In this document: positions 6,440-13,002 of the stretch, in pieces | Layout: every line of letters starts with the position of its first letter | How positions within the stretch are numbered: the stretch's first letter is position 1 | DNA from: JBNJDW01 sp051745265 | GTDB lineage: Bacteria > Pseudomonadota > Alphaproteobacteria > Micavibrionales > CSBR16-224 | Length of the DNA stretch: 13,002 bases | Assembly: GCA_051745265.1 (NCBI GenBank) | Contig: JBNJDW010000035.1 | Span: 1 to 13,002 of the forward strand | Direction of reading: 5' to 3' | Program-made: the position numbers and the translations under genes | The notes under the pieces: generated by a model | What the model saw: only the letters and a program-made list of their open reading frames with translations | Told to the model about the DNA's origin: nothing | Databases searched by the model: none

Positions 6440-7066
6440 TTATTGGCCTGCCATGGGTTTGGCCAGCAGGATACTGAATTTCTTATCAAATACGGATAAT
6501 AATCCCTGACGCAAATCATCGACCATGTTTTCCATCATACGGTTAATGGCCTGTTCGCGTTCTAGCAGCGACAGATTTTCCGGTGCTGTCAATGAACGCT
6601 TTGCCGTTACCGTCGCTTGACCGATGGTGTTATAGGGCGGTACAGAGCGTTTCAGCACGGCTTCAACCACCAACTGACCATTATATTTACTGTCACGCTG
6701 TGTCTGCCATAGCTGAAATCCGCCGGCGCTATCTTCAGCTTCTGTTTTCCGCACCGAGGCCTCAATGATATGCAATTCGATAACATTATTCGCCCCGGTG
6801 GGTTTGAAGGCATGGTTCATCATATTATACGCCGCATTATAAGGCGGATTTATCATACGATGCTCAACAAAAGGCGCCGTCATCGGCGGGCTGTAACGAT
6901 CCCGAATTTCAACATCGGCAACATCCAGTGCCAAAGCCTGCAGGTGTTCATAAGTATCAACCGCCACTTCCCCTGCCGGCGGTGAAGACACACAGGCCGT
7001 CAAGCCGGCTTGCAGTCCTGCAATCAAAATAACAATCCATACGATACGATAAAATCTGTTTGTCAT
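6440..7066 (-). CDS. Putative lipoprotein of unknown function
   Basis: The 208-residue product has a lipoprotein signal peptide: basic MTNRFYR, a hydrophobic stretch and lipobox LTAC with Cys25. The mature part begins with a Ser/Pro-rich tether (VSSPPAGEV). It contains a short conserved-looking stretch YSPPMTAPFVEHRMINPP (about 58-75), an alternating-strand centre and a helical C-terminus rich in Leu, Met and charged residues. I recall similar single-domain lipoproteins in alphaproteobacteria but no assigned function. Its ATG overlaps the hslO stop as ATGA (7066-7063), so the two are almost certainly translationally coupled, making this the last gene of the permease-hslO operon. Confidence 0.85.
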   Translation of the reverse strand: MTNRFYRIVWIVILIAGLQAGLTACVSSPPAGEVAVDTYEHLQALALDVADVEIRDRYSPPMTAPFVEHRMINPPYNAAYNMMNHAFKPTGANNVIELHIIEASVRKTEAEDSAGGFQLWQTQRDSKYNGQLVVEAVLKRSVPPYNTIGQATVTAKRSLTAPENLSLLEREQAINRMMENMVDDLRQGLLSVFDKKFSILLAKPMAGQ

Positions 7067-8028
7067 GTTTCTGCTTCGGCCTCTAAATGGTGAACATCCT
7101 CAGGGGTAAAATTGTATTCGCGGCTACAGAATTCACAGGTAACACCAATTTTGCCCTGTTCTTTCAATATGGAATCCGTCTCTTCTTTCGGCAAGGTCAG
7201 GATCACATTTTCAATCTTTTCGCGTGAACAGCGGCAGGCATGCGTAATCGGCTGCTGCGGATAAATCCTGACCCCTTCCTCATGGAACAGGCGGTATAAA
7301 ACATCAGCGGAATGTAAATTCGGCGACAGAATTTCTTCTTCCCGGCAACTGGCCATCAGAATGTGCGAGCGATTCCAGTCCTCGTCAGAGATTTCTTGAT
7401 CCGCCTCGGCATAACCGCCTTCGACCGGCATATGCTGAATCATAAGCGCGCCGGCCCGCCACTGCATATCCTGCGGATGAATGGCCAGACGGAATGCCGT
7501 ATTAATCTGTTCGGACTGGTCAAAATAATACTGGACACTGTCCATCAGGCTTTCGCCCTGTAATTCGACAATGCCCTGATAGCGGTCTACATCTTCGCTG
7601 TCCTGATCAACGGTAAAGGAAACATAGCCCTGGCCCAGCAGGTGAAAGAAATTATTGTCACGATCCGGTTTACGTTTGGCCAGTTTTTTGACTGCCAGTT
7701 CATCAAAACTGGCATAGGCGCGGATCTTGCCGTCTGTTGTCGCATCAGCAACCAAGGCATTAATCGGCCCGCTGCCCTTAATCTGCAGGGTGAAAATACC
7801 GTCATATTTCAGCATCGCGGATAACAGCACGCACAGCGTTACCGTCTCGCTCAGTAAATAGGACACCGGCGCCGGATAATTATGGCGGCTGATAATATCC
7901 TGCAATACCGATCCCAAACGTACGACCCGACCACGTATACTGGTTTTTTCCAGTCTGAAGGGCTGAACGACATTATCATCAATAATGCGTTCGCCTTTAC
8001 CTTTTTTTCCTGCGCCTCGTATTGCCAT
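7063..8028 (-). CDS. hslO: Redox-regulated molecular chaperone Hsp33
   Basis: Hsp33 is a cytoplasmic holdase switched on by oxidation: four Cys bind zinc when reduced and form disulfides under oxidative and heat stress. The 321-residue product carries the full switch, CRC at 265-267 and CEFC at 298-301, with the same 31-residue spacing as E. coli (234 to 265). The N-terminal domain (NVVQPF through LLSETVTLCVLLSAMLKY) and the GQGYVSFT motif are typical. The N-terminus is longer than in E. coli by a basic stretch, as often seen in alphaproteobacteria. The start at 8028 lies 4 nt after the permease stop, and GAGG overlaps that stop only two bases from the ATG, so initiation probably depends on coupling. 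The stop overlaps the next gene by ATGA. Confidence 0.96.
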   Translation of the reverse strand: MAIRGAGKKGKGERIIDDNVVQPFRLEKTSIRGRVVRLGSVLQDIISRHNYPAPVSYLLSETVTLCVLLSAMLKYDGIFTLQIKGSGPINALVADATTDGKIRAYASFDELAVKKLAKRKPDRDNNFFHLLGQGYVSFTVDQDSEDVDRYQGIVELQGESLMDSVQYYFDQSEQINTAFRLAIHPQDMQWRAGALMIQHMPVEGGYAEADQEISDEDWNRSHILMASCREEEILSPNLHSADVLYRLFHEEGVRIYPQQPITHACRCSREKIENVILTLPKEETDSILKEQGKIGVTCEFCSREYNFTPEDVHHLEAEAET

Positions 8029-8032
8029 GACC

Positions 8033-8890
8033 TCAACTTTTAAGTTTATATCCAGATTTCAACATTCTATATGCCGCATATAAAAAGACGACATTCATCA
8101 CCAGCATCACAATAATCCCGGCAGCAAGGTTACTGTCGGCATAACCGATAAACCCGTAACGAAAACCGTCAATCATATAGAAAAACGGGTTATAGACGAC
8201 CAAGGGCTGCCATTTATCAGACAGCTGATCTATAGAATAAAAGGTGCCGGATAAAAAGGTCATCGGCGTAACCAGAAAATTGGTCACCGCTGCCGTATGG
8301 TCAAATTTCTCAGCCCATATTCCGGTCATAAGCCCCATGGTTGATAAAAACATCGATCCGGCCACGGCATGAAAGAAAATATAAAAGGGATTGTAAAAGC
8401 TCATATCCGAGAGGACCAGAAAGGTCAAAGTCGATGCCGTACCGACGACAAGACCACGCATGGCACCGCCCAGAACCTTGGCACCCAGAATTTCACGATT
8501 GGACAACGGTGGCATCAAAAGATCAACAATACTGCCATCATATTTACTGATCATCAGCGCGGACGAGCTATTCATAAACGCATTCTGCGCCATGGTCATC
8601 ATAATCAGCCCGGGCATCAGAAACAGCATATATTCCACCCCGCCGATCGCCTTACGTATATCGCCAAAGGCCAGGGTAAAGACCAGATAATATAAAACCG
8701 TGGTGACCACCGGCGCAATAATCGTCTGGCCATAGACTTTCATAAAGCGATAGACTTCTTTTGAAAACAAGGTCCAGAAGCCAACGGCATTAAACCGCCC
8801 TATATAACGCGGGGTCAGTAAATTTTCATCATGCTGTTCCTGTGCAGACAGGATTGGCGCTGTCGCTTGCGAGGCTGTATCTTGCGGCAT
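8033..8890 (-). CDS. ABC-2 type transporter permease
   Basis: The 285-residue product is an integral membrane permease of the ABC-2 (YadH/NodJ-like) exporter class. It has an N-terminal soluble segment ending in WTLFSKEVYRFMKVY, then six hydrophobic segments, including the conserved YMLFLMPGLIMM and FLSGTFYSIDQL...YNPFFYMIDGFRYGF regions. The matching ATP-binding subunit is not in the window; the substrate is unknown. I choose the ATG at 8890 because AAGGA lies about ten bases upstream. A GTG at 8920 would add ten residues but has no ribosome-binding site and would place the repeated TGTTRACACTA motif inside the gene. It leads an operon with hslO (4-nt gap) and the lipoprotein. Confidence 0.93.
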   Translation of the reverse strand: MPQDTASQATAPILSAQEQHDENLLTPRYIGRFNAVGFWTLFSKEVYRFMKVYGQTIIAPVVTTVLYYLVFTLAFGDIRKAIGGVEYMLFLMPGLIMMTMAQNAFMNSSSALMISKYDGSIVDLLMPPLSNREILGAKVLGGAMRGLVVGTASTLTFLVLSDMSFYNPFYIFFHAVAGSMFLSTMGLMTGIWAEKFDHTAAVTNFLVTPMTFLSGTFYSIDQLSDKWQPLVVYNPFFYMIDGFRYGFIGYADSNLAAGIIVMLVMNVVFLYAAYRMLKSGYKLKS

Positions 8891-8911
8891 TTTCTTATTT
8901 TCCTTCTCTGG

Positions 8912-8950
8912 TGTTGACACTACCGCATTTCGGCGCGAATGTTAACACTA
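8912..8950. promoter_or_regulatory. Divergent promoter/operator region, permease operon and recX
   Basis: TGTTGACACTA (8912-8922) and TGTTAACACTA (8940-8950) are direct copies with one difference, 28 bp apart; each core TGTTRACA is itself palindromic or nearly so. The first holds a consensus -35 box TTGACA for the plus strand (8914-8919), though no good -10 follows. On the minus strand TTAACA is followed after 17 bases by TAGTGT, which would start transcription near 8910, between the two possible permease starts. The arrangement suits an operator controlling both directions; no regulator is identified. Confidence 0.45.
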
Positions 8951-8963
8951 ATAGGAGTATGAT

Positions 8964-9548
8964 GTGAGCCAGGATACAGAAAAATCAACGCCACAAAGAA
9001 AACGCCGGTCCCCCAGAAAGATTACGCCGACCTATCTTGAAAATGCCGGATTATATTACCTTGGCCGTTATTCAAGCTCTACGGCAAATTTCCGCCGGAT
9101 AATGAAGCGTAAAATCGACCGTTCCGCCCGTCATCACGAACAGGATGCAGAACAATTTTATCCAATGCTCGAGGAGCTGATCACCCGTTATCAGTCTTCC
9201 GGTCTTCTCAATGATGCGCTTTACAGCTTTGCCAAAGTCCGCGCCTTGCGTCAGCGCGGCAATTCGGAGCGTATGATCCATGCCAAGCTTTCACAGAAAG
9301 GCCTGAGCAGCGAAGAAATATCCGCCGCGCTTGAAAAACATGCCTATGAAGAAAATGCCGAGGATATTTCCGCCACCGAACGCGCCGCTGCCGAAAAATA
9401 TGCCCGGAAACGGCGGCTTGGCCCCTACCGCATCCCGCCTGATCCCGAACGCTATGATAAGGATATGGCCGCCATGGCCCGGGCCGGATTTTCATTTGAT
9501 ATTGTTAAAATAACACTGGGCAGCCGTGACAGCCTGACCGATTTATAA
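8964..9548 (+). CDS. recX: Regulatory protein RecX
   Basis: RecX binds RecA filaments and modulates recombination and SOS functions. The 194-residue, mostly helical product has the family pattern of three-helix repeats: LYYLGRYSSSTANFRRIMKRKI (about 31-52), a second repeat with GLLNDALYSFAKVRALRQRGNSERMIHAKL (about 80-110), and a C-terminal repeat ending GFSFDIVKITLG (about 174-185). The basic N-terminus (PQRKRRSPRK) is common in alphaproteobacterial members. Translation starts at GTG 8964 with AGGAG six bases before; the in-frame stop at 8952-8954 rules out a longer protein, and the two ATGs just upstream are out of frame. recA is not in the window. No alphaproteobacterial LexA box (GTTC-N7-GTTC) is visible upstream. 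Confidence 0.92.
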   Translation: MSQDTEKSTPQRKRRSPRKITPTYLENAGLYYLGRYSSSTANFRRIMKRKIDRSARHHEQDAEQFYPMLEELITRYQSSGLLNDALYSFAKVRALRQRGNSERMIHAKLSQKGLSSEEISAALEKHAYEENAEDISATERAAAEKYARKRRLGPYRIPPDPERYDKDMAAMARAGFSFDIVKITLGSRDSLTDL

Positions 9549-9558
9549 AAATGATTTT

Positions 9559-9578
9559 GCCTGTTTGCATGCACAGGC
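9559..9578 (+). terminator. Weak hairpin after recX
   Basis: GCCTGT (9559-9564) and ACAGGC (9573-9578) form a six-pair stem with an eight-base loop, 10 bases after the recX stop. Only ATTTA follows, so termination would be inefficient. It also overlaps the -35 region of the candidate promoter for the next gene. Confidence 0.35.
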
Positions 9579-9593
9579 ATTTAGTGCCATAAT
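9565..9593 (+). promoter_or_regulatory. Candidate promoter giving a leaderless mRNA
   Basis: TTGCAT (9565-9570) and CATAAT (9588-9593, five of six consensus matches) are separated by exactly 17 bases. The expected start site, about seven bases on, coincides with the ATG at 9601, before which no Shine-Dalgarno sequence is visible. Confidence 0.4.
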
Positions 9594-9600
9594 CCGCCCT

Positions 9601-10050
9601 ATGGCTTTTTCAGATTTCCCACAACCCGATAACAACAAACGCGCCCGGCCGGAACGGCATTTCAGCGCCAGTCCGGCTTACTTGACCGAACGCGCTTTCC
9701 TGCAATGGAATATTCTCGATTCGCTGGGCAATGCTGTTGTTGGCTGGCTTATCATCTGCACCTGGTTATTCTGGCGCGATCCTGTTGCTGAGGCCTTTTC
9801 GTGGAGCGGTGTGACCTTTATCATTCTCGGACTGATTTTCTTCGCCAATATTTTCGGTGTGCTTTTATACAAGACCAATCAGGTGATTATGGTCTGGCAA
9901 AAGAAAGTCCACCCGCCCTTTCCGGAGATTAAGCACCTGAAAAAGCTCGGCTGGATTGCCAATGGCGTCTGGTTTGTGATTATGTTCTTTTCATCTCAGC
10001 ATATGTTCGATTTGACCTATGATACGCTGAGATCACTTTACTTACCTTAA
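9601..10050 (+). CDS. Small membrane protein of unknown function, three predicted helices
   Basis: The 149-residue product has a polar, basic N-terminus (PDNNKRARPERH) and three hydrophobic segments at about 38-58, 70-90 and 116-134, with a basic loop (QKKVHPPFPEIKHLKK) between the last two. By the positive-inside rule this loop and the N-terminus would not be on the same side with an even number of intervening helices unless both are cytoplasmic, which two helices allow. No known domain is recognised. I choose ATG 9601; a TTG at 9565 would add 12 residues but lies in the loop of a hairpin. The gene follows recX at about 50 bp and ends tail to tail with sdhE, the stop codons sharing TTAA. Confidence 0.75.
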   Translation: MAFSDFPQPDNNKRARPERHFSASPAYLTERAFLQWNILDSLGNAVVGWLIICTWLFWRDPVAEAFSWSGVTFIILGLIFFANIFGVLLYKTNQVIMVWQKKVHPPFPEIKHLKKLGWIANGVWFVIMFFSSQHMFDLTYDTLRSLYLP

Positions 10051-10340
10051 GACGGTCTGTCCAATTGAAACGCCAGAAAATCCTGCATAACATCGCTGTC
10101 TTCAGCCGGTGGCAAAGGCTCATTGCCTGACAGCCAGTTATAAAGATCAGGATCGCTGTTCTTTAATAATCGTTCATAGCGTTCCAGCTGTGCCCTGTCA
10201 TATTGGGCAAGATGGTGATCCGCAAAACGGCCCAGAATCATATCCATTTCACGGGTGCCGCGATGCCAGCTTCGAAAGTGCAGCCGCTTGCGCGCGACAT
10301 CGGTATCAAGCTTGTTATTTTCTGTGACTTGCTGCATCAT
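10047..10340 (-). CDS. sdhE: FAD assembly factor SdhE (succinate dehydrogenase assembly factor 2)
   Basis: SdhE promotes covalent attachment of FAD to SdhA, the flavoprotein of succinate dehydrogenase. The 97-residue product contains the family signature RKRLHFRSWHRGTREMD with the RGxxE motif at residues 27-31, followed by LGRFA, LERYERLL and DPDLYNWLSG (E. coli has the equivalent D-x-DLF-W). The start at 10340 has GGAG five bases upstream; a second ATG follows directly. A longer frame back to 10451 is excluded because it has no ribosome-binding site and no conserved sequence, and would run through the divergent gene. The gene starts 28 bp from the divergent membrane-protein gene, and recG lies beyond, a near-variant of the sdhE-recG neighbourhood usual in alphaproteobacteria. 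No sdh genes are in the window. Confidence 0.93.
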   Translation of the reverse strand: MMQQVTENNKLDTDVARKRLHFRSWHRGTREMDMILGRFADHHLAQYDRAQLERYERLLKNSDPDLYNWLSGNEPLPPAEDSDVMQDFLAFQLDRPS

Positions 10341-10368
10341 AAATGCTCCGATAGAAAATGAGGTTGTG

Positions 10369-10944
10369 ATGAAATTTATAAAGGAAAATCTGCTCCTGTC
10401 CATGGGCATCTTATTGCCCGTTCTGTTAATGGCGATTTTTTCTCTGTCCATGCTGGCAACGCAAGACCGTCAGGCCGAACTTAAATATGATTTTTTGTTT
10501 ACCTTGGGTAAATATACTCATGATGGCCAAAGCCATGTCAATTATGACATTATAAACAACAGATTAAAAGCCGAAGTCAAAACACCTGACGACGATTCCA
10601 CCCGGACCATACAGCACCGCCTGTACCGCTATCATGCCGGCAGCGGCAAGGTTGAGGATATCACGCCGGATATCATTGAAACCGAAGAAGGTGAACTGAC
10701 CGTGTCTTTAGACGAAGGTCTGAAAGACCTTGAGCTTGACACCTCTCCGACCTCTCCTGATGATCATGTTTTTGCACCGCGTCGCCATCGTAGCCACGGT
10801 CTGGTCGGTGGTCTGTTTACCGGACGAAACTATGACAGGAACTATGTCATCCGTCACGAAAGCCATAACTATGACATTGAACTGCCCGCGGAACAGCGCT
10901 GGACCTATCCGGTTTCGTTCCTCGGCTGGGTGATTGCGGAATAG
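10369..10944 (+). CDS. Membrane-anchored protein of unknown function
   Basis: The 191-residue product has one N-terminal hydrophobic segment (about 8-29, LLLSMGILLPVLLMAIFSLSML), probably an uncleaved anchor, followed by a polar domain likely in the periplasm. That domain contains PELKYDFL-like sequence (AELKYDFLFTLGKY), an acidic middle, and a His/Arg/Tyr-rich region (APRRHRSHG, NYDRNYVIRHESHNYD, about 139-175) before an aromatic C-terminus. No family is recognised. The start at 10369 is set by GAGG five bases upstream; a longer frame from 10255 lies antisense to sdhE. It is 18 bp before the next membrane-protein gene and 28 bp divergent from sdhE. Together with the following gene it may form an envelope pair, by position only. 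Confidence 0.78.
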   Translation: MKFIKENLLLSMGILLPVLLMAIFSLSMLATQDRQAELKYDFLFTLGKYTHDGQSHVNYDIINNRLKAEVKTPDDDSTRTIQHRLYRYHAGSGKVEDITPDIIETEEGELTVSLDEGLKDLELDTSPTSPDDHVFAPRRHRSHGLVGGLFTGRNYDRNYVIRHESHNYDIELPAEQRWTYPVSFLGWVIAE

Positions 10945-10962
10945 AAATCAAGGAATTTTACT

Positions 10963-11895
10963 ATGTCTGATAAAACACAGGCCATATCGCAAATCCGATT
11001 GCTGATGGATCGTCATGGCATTACGCTTGCCGATATCCGCCATCTTGAAGACAGCGGCCAGCCGGCGGCGCGTTCAATTCCCAGACTGTTTTACTATATC
11101 GGCGGTATCCTTATTTTTGCCGGTATAGGGATTTTTACGACCAGTTTCTGGCAGGATATCGGTTTTGGCGGTCAGGTTTGTGTCACGCTGGGCATTGGTT
11201 TTTTCTGTTACCTGATGGGTCTGGCCGCCGTCAAGGATGTCAAATTTGACAAAGCAGCAACACCGCTGTTCTTGATTTCATCCCTGTTACAGCCTACCGG
11301 CATATTGCTGATACTGGATCATTACAGCACCAGCCCTGATCCACCCATGGGCCTGCTGATCATGTCTGTAATCATGCTGGCGCAACAGGTTCCCACCCTG
11401 ATTGCCTTGAAACGTCCGGCACTGGTCTTTACCAGTCTTGTTTTCTATGGCATCGCCTTTACCGCAGCCTATGAAGTTTTAAATATTTCATCCGTATTAG
11501 ATATCGCATGGGTCGGTCTTACGCTTGGCGCCGGTTACCTGATGATTTCAGCCGGTCTTGTCCGCACCGATCATTATGCCATCACGCCGTTCTGGTTCTT
11601 TGTCGGCTCAGTTGTTTTTCTGGTCGGCCTGTTTGATCTTGTAGACGGTACAGCGGCAGAGCTGCTGTATCTGGGCGCCGGCGCCGCTATTGTGTATGCC
11701 GGAACCGTATTGGCAAGCCGGGTCATGGTCTTTATGGGCACGCTTGGTATGCTCTGTTATATCAGTTATTTTTCCTATGATCATTTCCAGGACTCGCTCG
11801 GCTGGCCCTTGGTGCTGATTATTATCGGCATCAGCTTTATGGCGCTGGGCAGTTTTGCGCTAAAGCTCAGCGCCCGGATTAAACAGGGGGCATAA
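10963..11895 (+). CDS. Polytopic membrane protein, DUF2157-like
   Basis: The 310-residue product has a soluble N-terminus of about 43 residues with a helical segment (LLMDRHGITLADIRHLEDSG), then about ten hydrophobic segments, the first LFYYIGGILIFAGIGIF. This layout, a short regulatory-looking helix ahead of a YIGG-initiated bundle, recalls DUF2157 membrane proteins, of unknown function; the assignment is by eye. The start at 10963 has AAGGA nine bases upstream. The stop codon TAA overlaps the recG ATG by one base (TAATG), and AGGGGG inside the gene's last codons serves recG, so translation is coupled. Operon: 10369 gene, this gene, recG. Confidence 0.8.
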   Translation: MSDKTQAISQIRLLMDRHGITLADIRHLEDSGQPAARSIPRLFYYIGGILIFAGIGIFTTSFWQDIGFGGQVCVTLGIGFFCYLMGLAAVKDVKFDKAATPLFLISSLLQPTGILLILDHYSTSPDPPMGLLIMSVIMLAQQVPTLIALKRPALVFTSLVFYGIAFTAAYEVLNISSVLDIAWVGLTLGAGYLMISAGLVRTDHYAITPFWFFVGSVVFLVGLFDLVDGTAAELLYLGAGAAIVYAGTVLASRVMVFMGTLGMLCYISYFSYDHFQDSLGWPLVLIIIGISFMALGSFALKLSARIKQGA

Positions 11896-13002
11896 TGGCA
11901 CGGCCTTTTGCGCTTGACCCGCTGTTCACATCACTCAAAACGTTGCCCGGGGTCGGACCCCGGTTGCTGGATCTGTATGAAAAGCTCTGTGGTCCTGCGG
12001 TCATTGATCTCGTTTTCAGCATGCCGACCAATCTGATTGACCGGCGCTATAACCCGAAAATCAGCGAGATTGAGCGCGAACGGATCGCCACCTTAACCAT
12101 CAAGGTCGATCAGCATATCCCCGGCCATACCCGCAGCCAGCCCTATCGGGTGCGCTGTTCGGATGACAGCGGCGTGCTTGATCTGATCTTTTTTCATCCG
12201 CGCCGTGACTGGCTGGAAAAACAGCTGCCTGTTGGCGAGACTCGTATTGTCAGTGGCCGGGTTGAGTTCTATCAGGGCGTGGCGCAAATGCCCCATCCTG
12301 ATGCCATCGGCCTGCCCCATCAATTCGATGAAATCGCCACGGTTGAGCCGGTCTATCCCCTTACCGCCGGATTGACCCATAAACGCGTGCTGACCACCGT
12401 CCGCCACGCCCTGCCCCGTATACCGCATTTACCTGAATGGATTGACCCCACGCTGCTTAAACAGCGTCAATGGCCCGATTGGAAGGCGGCACTCCTGCAG
12501 GCCCATAATCCGAAGGATTTTGACAATCTGGAAGGCATCACCCCGGACCGCCAACGTCTGGCCTATGATGAACTGCTGGCCAGTCAGCTCTCCTTACGTC
12601 TGGTCCGTCATTATCAGACCCGGGCGCAAGGCCGCAGCCTTCCGGTTGATCCACAGTTAAAAGAAAAACTGATCAGCGCCCTGCCCTTTACCCTGACCGG
12701 CGCGCAGGACCGATCCATCACCGAGGTTGAGGAAGACATGGCCAGCACCGACCGGATGCTGCGTCTGATTCAAGGTGATGTCGGCAGCGGTAAAACCGTG
12801 GTTGGCCTGTTTGCCATGATCAATGCGGTCAGTGCCGGAACGCAGGCGGCGTTTATGGCGCCGACCGAAATCCTTGCCCGCCAGCATGCGGCCAATCTCG
12901 AGCCTCTCTGCACTGCGATCGGCCTTAAAACCCTTGTCCTGACCGGTCGCGATAAAGGCAAACCGCGGCAGGCTTTGCTGGCTGACATCGAAAGCGGAGA
13001 CG
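11895..13002 (+). CDS. recG: ATP-dependent DNA helicase RecG (3' end outside window)
   Basis: RecG remodels stalled replication forks and Holliday junctions. The visible 369 codons are about half the usual ~690 residues and are open to the window end. The N-terminus shows the RecG pattern LKTLPGVGPRLLDLYEKL (about 14-31), the wedge OB-fold region (about 60-150, with DDSGVLDLIFFHP), and QRLAYDELLASQLSLRLVR ahead of the helicase core. Walker A GDVGSGKT is at 294-301 and motif Ia MAPTEILARQH at 321-331. The ATG at 11895 overlaps the preceding stop by one base, with AGGGGG four bases upstream. The pairing with a divergent sdhE upstream is usual for alphaproteobacteria, but here two membrane-protein genes lie between. 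Confidence 0.97.
   Translation, partial: MARPFALDPLFTSLKTLPGVGPRLLDLYEKLCGPAVIDLVFSMPTNLIDRRYNPKISEIERERIATLTIKVDQHIPGHTRSQPYRVRCSDDSGVLDLIFFHPRRDWLEKQLPVGETRIVSGRVEFYQGVAQMPHPDAIGLPHQFDEIATVEPVYPLTAGLTHKRVLTTVRHALPRIPHLPEWIDPTLLKQRQWPDWKAALLQAHNPKDFDNLEGITPDRQRLAYDELLASQLSLRLVRHYQTRAQGRSLPVDPQLKEKLISALPFTLTGAQDRSITEVEEDMASTDRMLRLIQGDVGSGKTVVGLFAMINAVSAGTQAAFMAPTEILARQHAANLEPLCTAIGLKTLVLTGRDKGKPRQALLADIESGD

Noticed and set aside
6440..6480. Hairpin after trkH (CCTGC / GCAGG and TGGCC / GGCCA)
   Set aside because: Short competing stems inside the lipoprotein coding sequence with no T-run; not convincing as a terminator.
8921..8963. LexA (SOS) box before recX
   Set aside because: The alphaproteobacterial GTTC-N7-GTTC direct repeat is absent; the TGTTRACA motifs do not fit it.
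10341..10451. 37-residue N-terminal extension of SdhE
   Set aside because: No conserved sequence or ribosome-binding site; GGAG five bases before 10340 marks the true start, and the extension would lie antisense to the divergent gene's start.
12093..12428. Open frame on the minus strand inside recG
   Set aside because: It is antisense to clear RecG wedge-domain sequence and resembles no protein.

Overview
The window looks like a piece of a free-living alphaproteobacterial chromosome of moderate GC content. The grounds are the gene set and its details: an RF2 with an SPY tripeptide, an alphaproteobacterial-style OmpA lipoprotein, hslO, recX, and sdhE close to and divergent from recG. The exact lineage cannot be fixed from the sequence. 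Most of the window is core housekeeping DNA. I see no insertion sequence, prophage, CRISPR array, tRNA or rRNA gene.

Layout. (1) Positions 1-1641 (+) hold the 3' part of a large secreted, pilin-like, cysteine-rich surface protein; its N-terminus lies outside the window. A probable terminator overlaps the 3' end of the next gene. (2) Positions 3270-1681 (-) form a two-gene unit: a DJ-1/PfpI-fold protein without the catalytic Cys, then prfB. prfB is interrupted by a UGA and carries the classical programmed +1 frameshift site. (3) A 282-bp divergent intergenic region leads to an OmpA-family lipoprotein (3553-4452, +), closed by a strong intrinsic terminator. (4) apaG and trkH (4560-6429, +) are closely linked. 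(5) A minus-strand operon (8890-6440) encodes an ABC-2 permease, Hsp33 (hslO) and an unknown lipoprotein. (6) recX (+) diverges from it across a short spacer that holds a repeated TGTTRACACTA motif. (7) A small three-helix membrane protein (9601-10050, +) may be read from a leaderless mRNA; it converges on sdhE (10340-10047, -) with stop codons that share a TTAA. (8) Divergent from sdhE, only 28 bp away, run a membrane-anchored protein, a polytopic DUF2157-like protein and recG (11895 to the window end).

Themes. Several genes serve envelope and stress functions: OmpA lipoprotein, K+ uptake, redox chaperone Hsp33, DJ-1-fold protein and an exporter permease. Others serve DNA repair (recX, recG), translation termination (prfB) and succinate dehydrogenase flavinylation (sdhE). 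The least ordinary items are the modular Cys-rich pilin-like protein, the nucleophile-less DJ-1 protein coupled to the frameshifted prfB, and the two membrane-protein genes lying between sdhE and recG.
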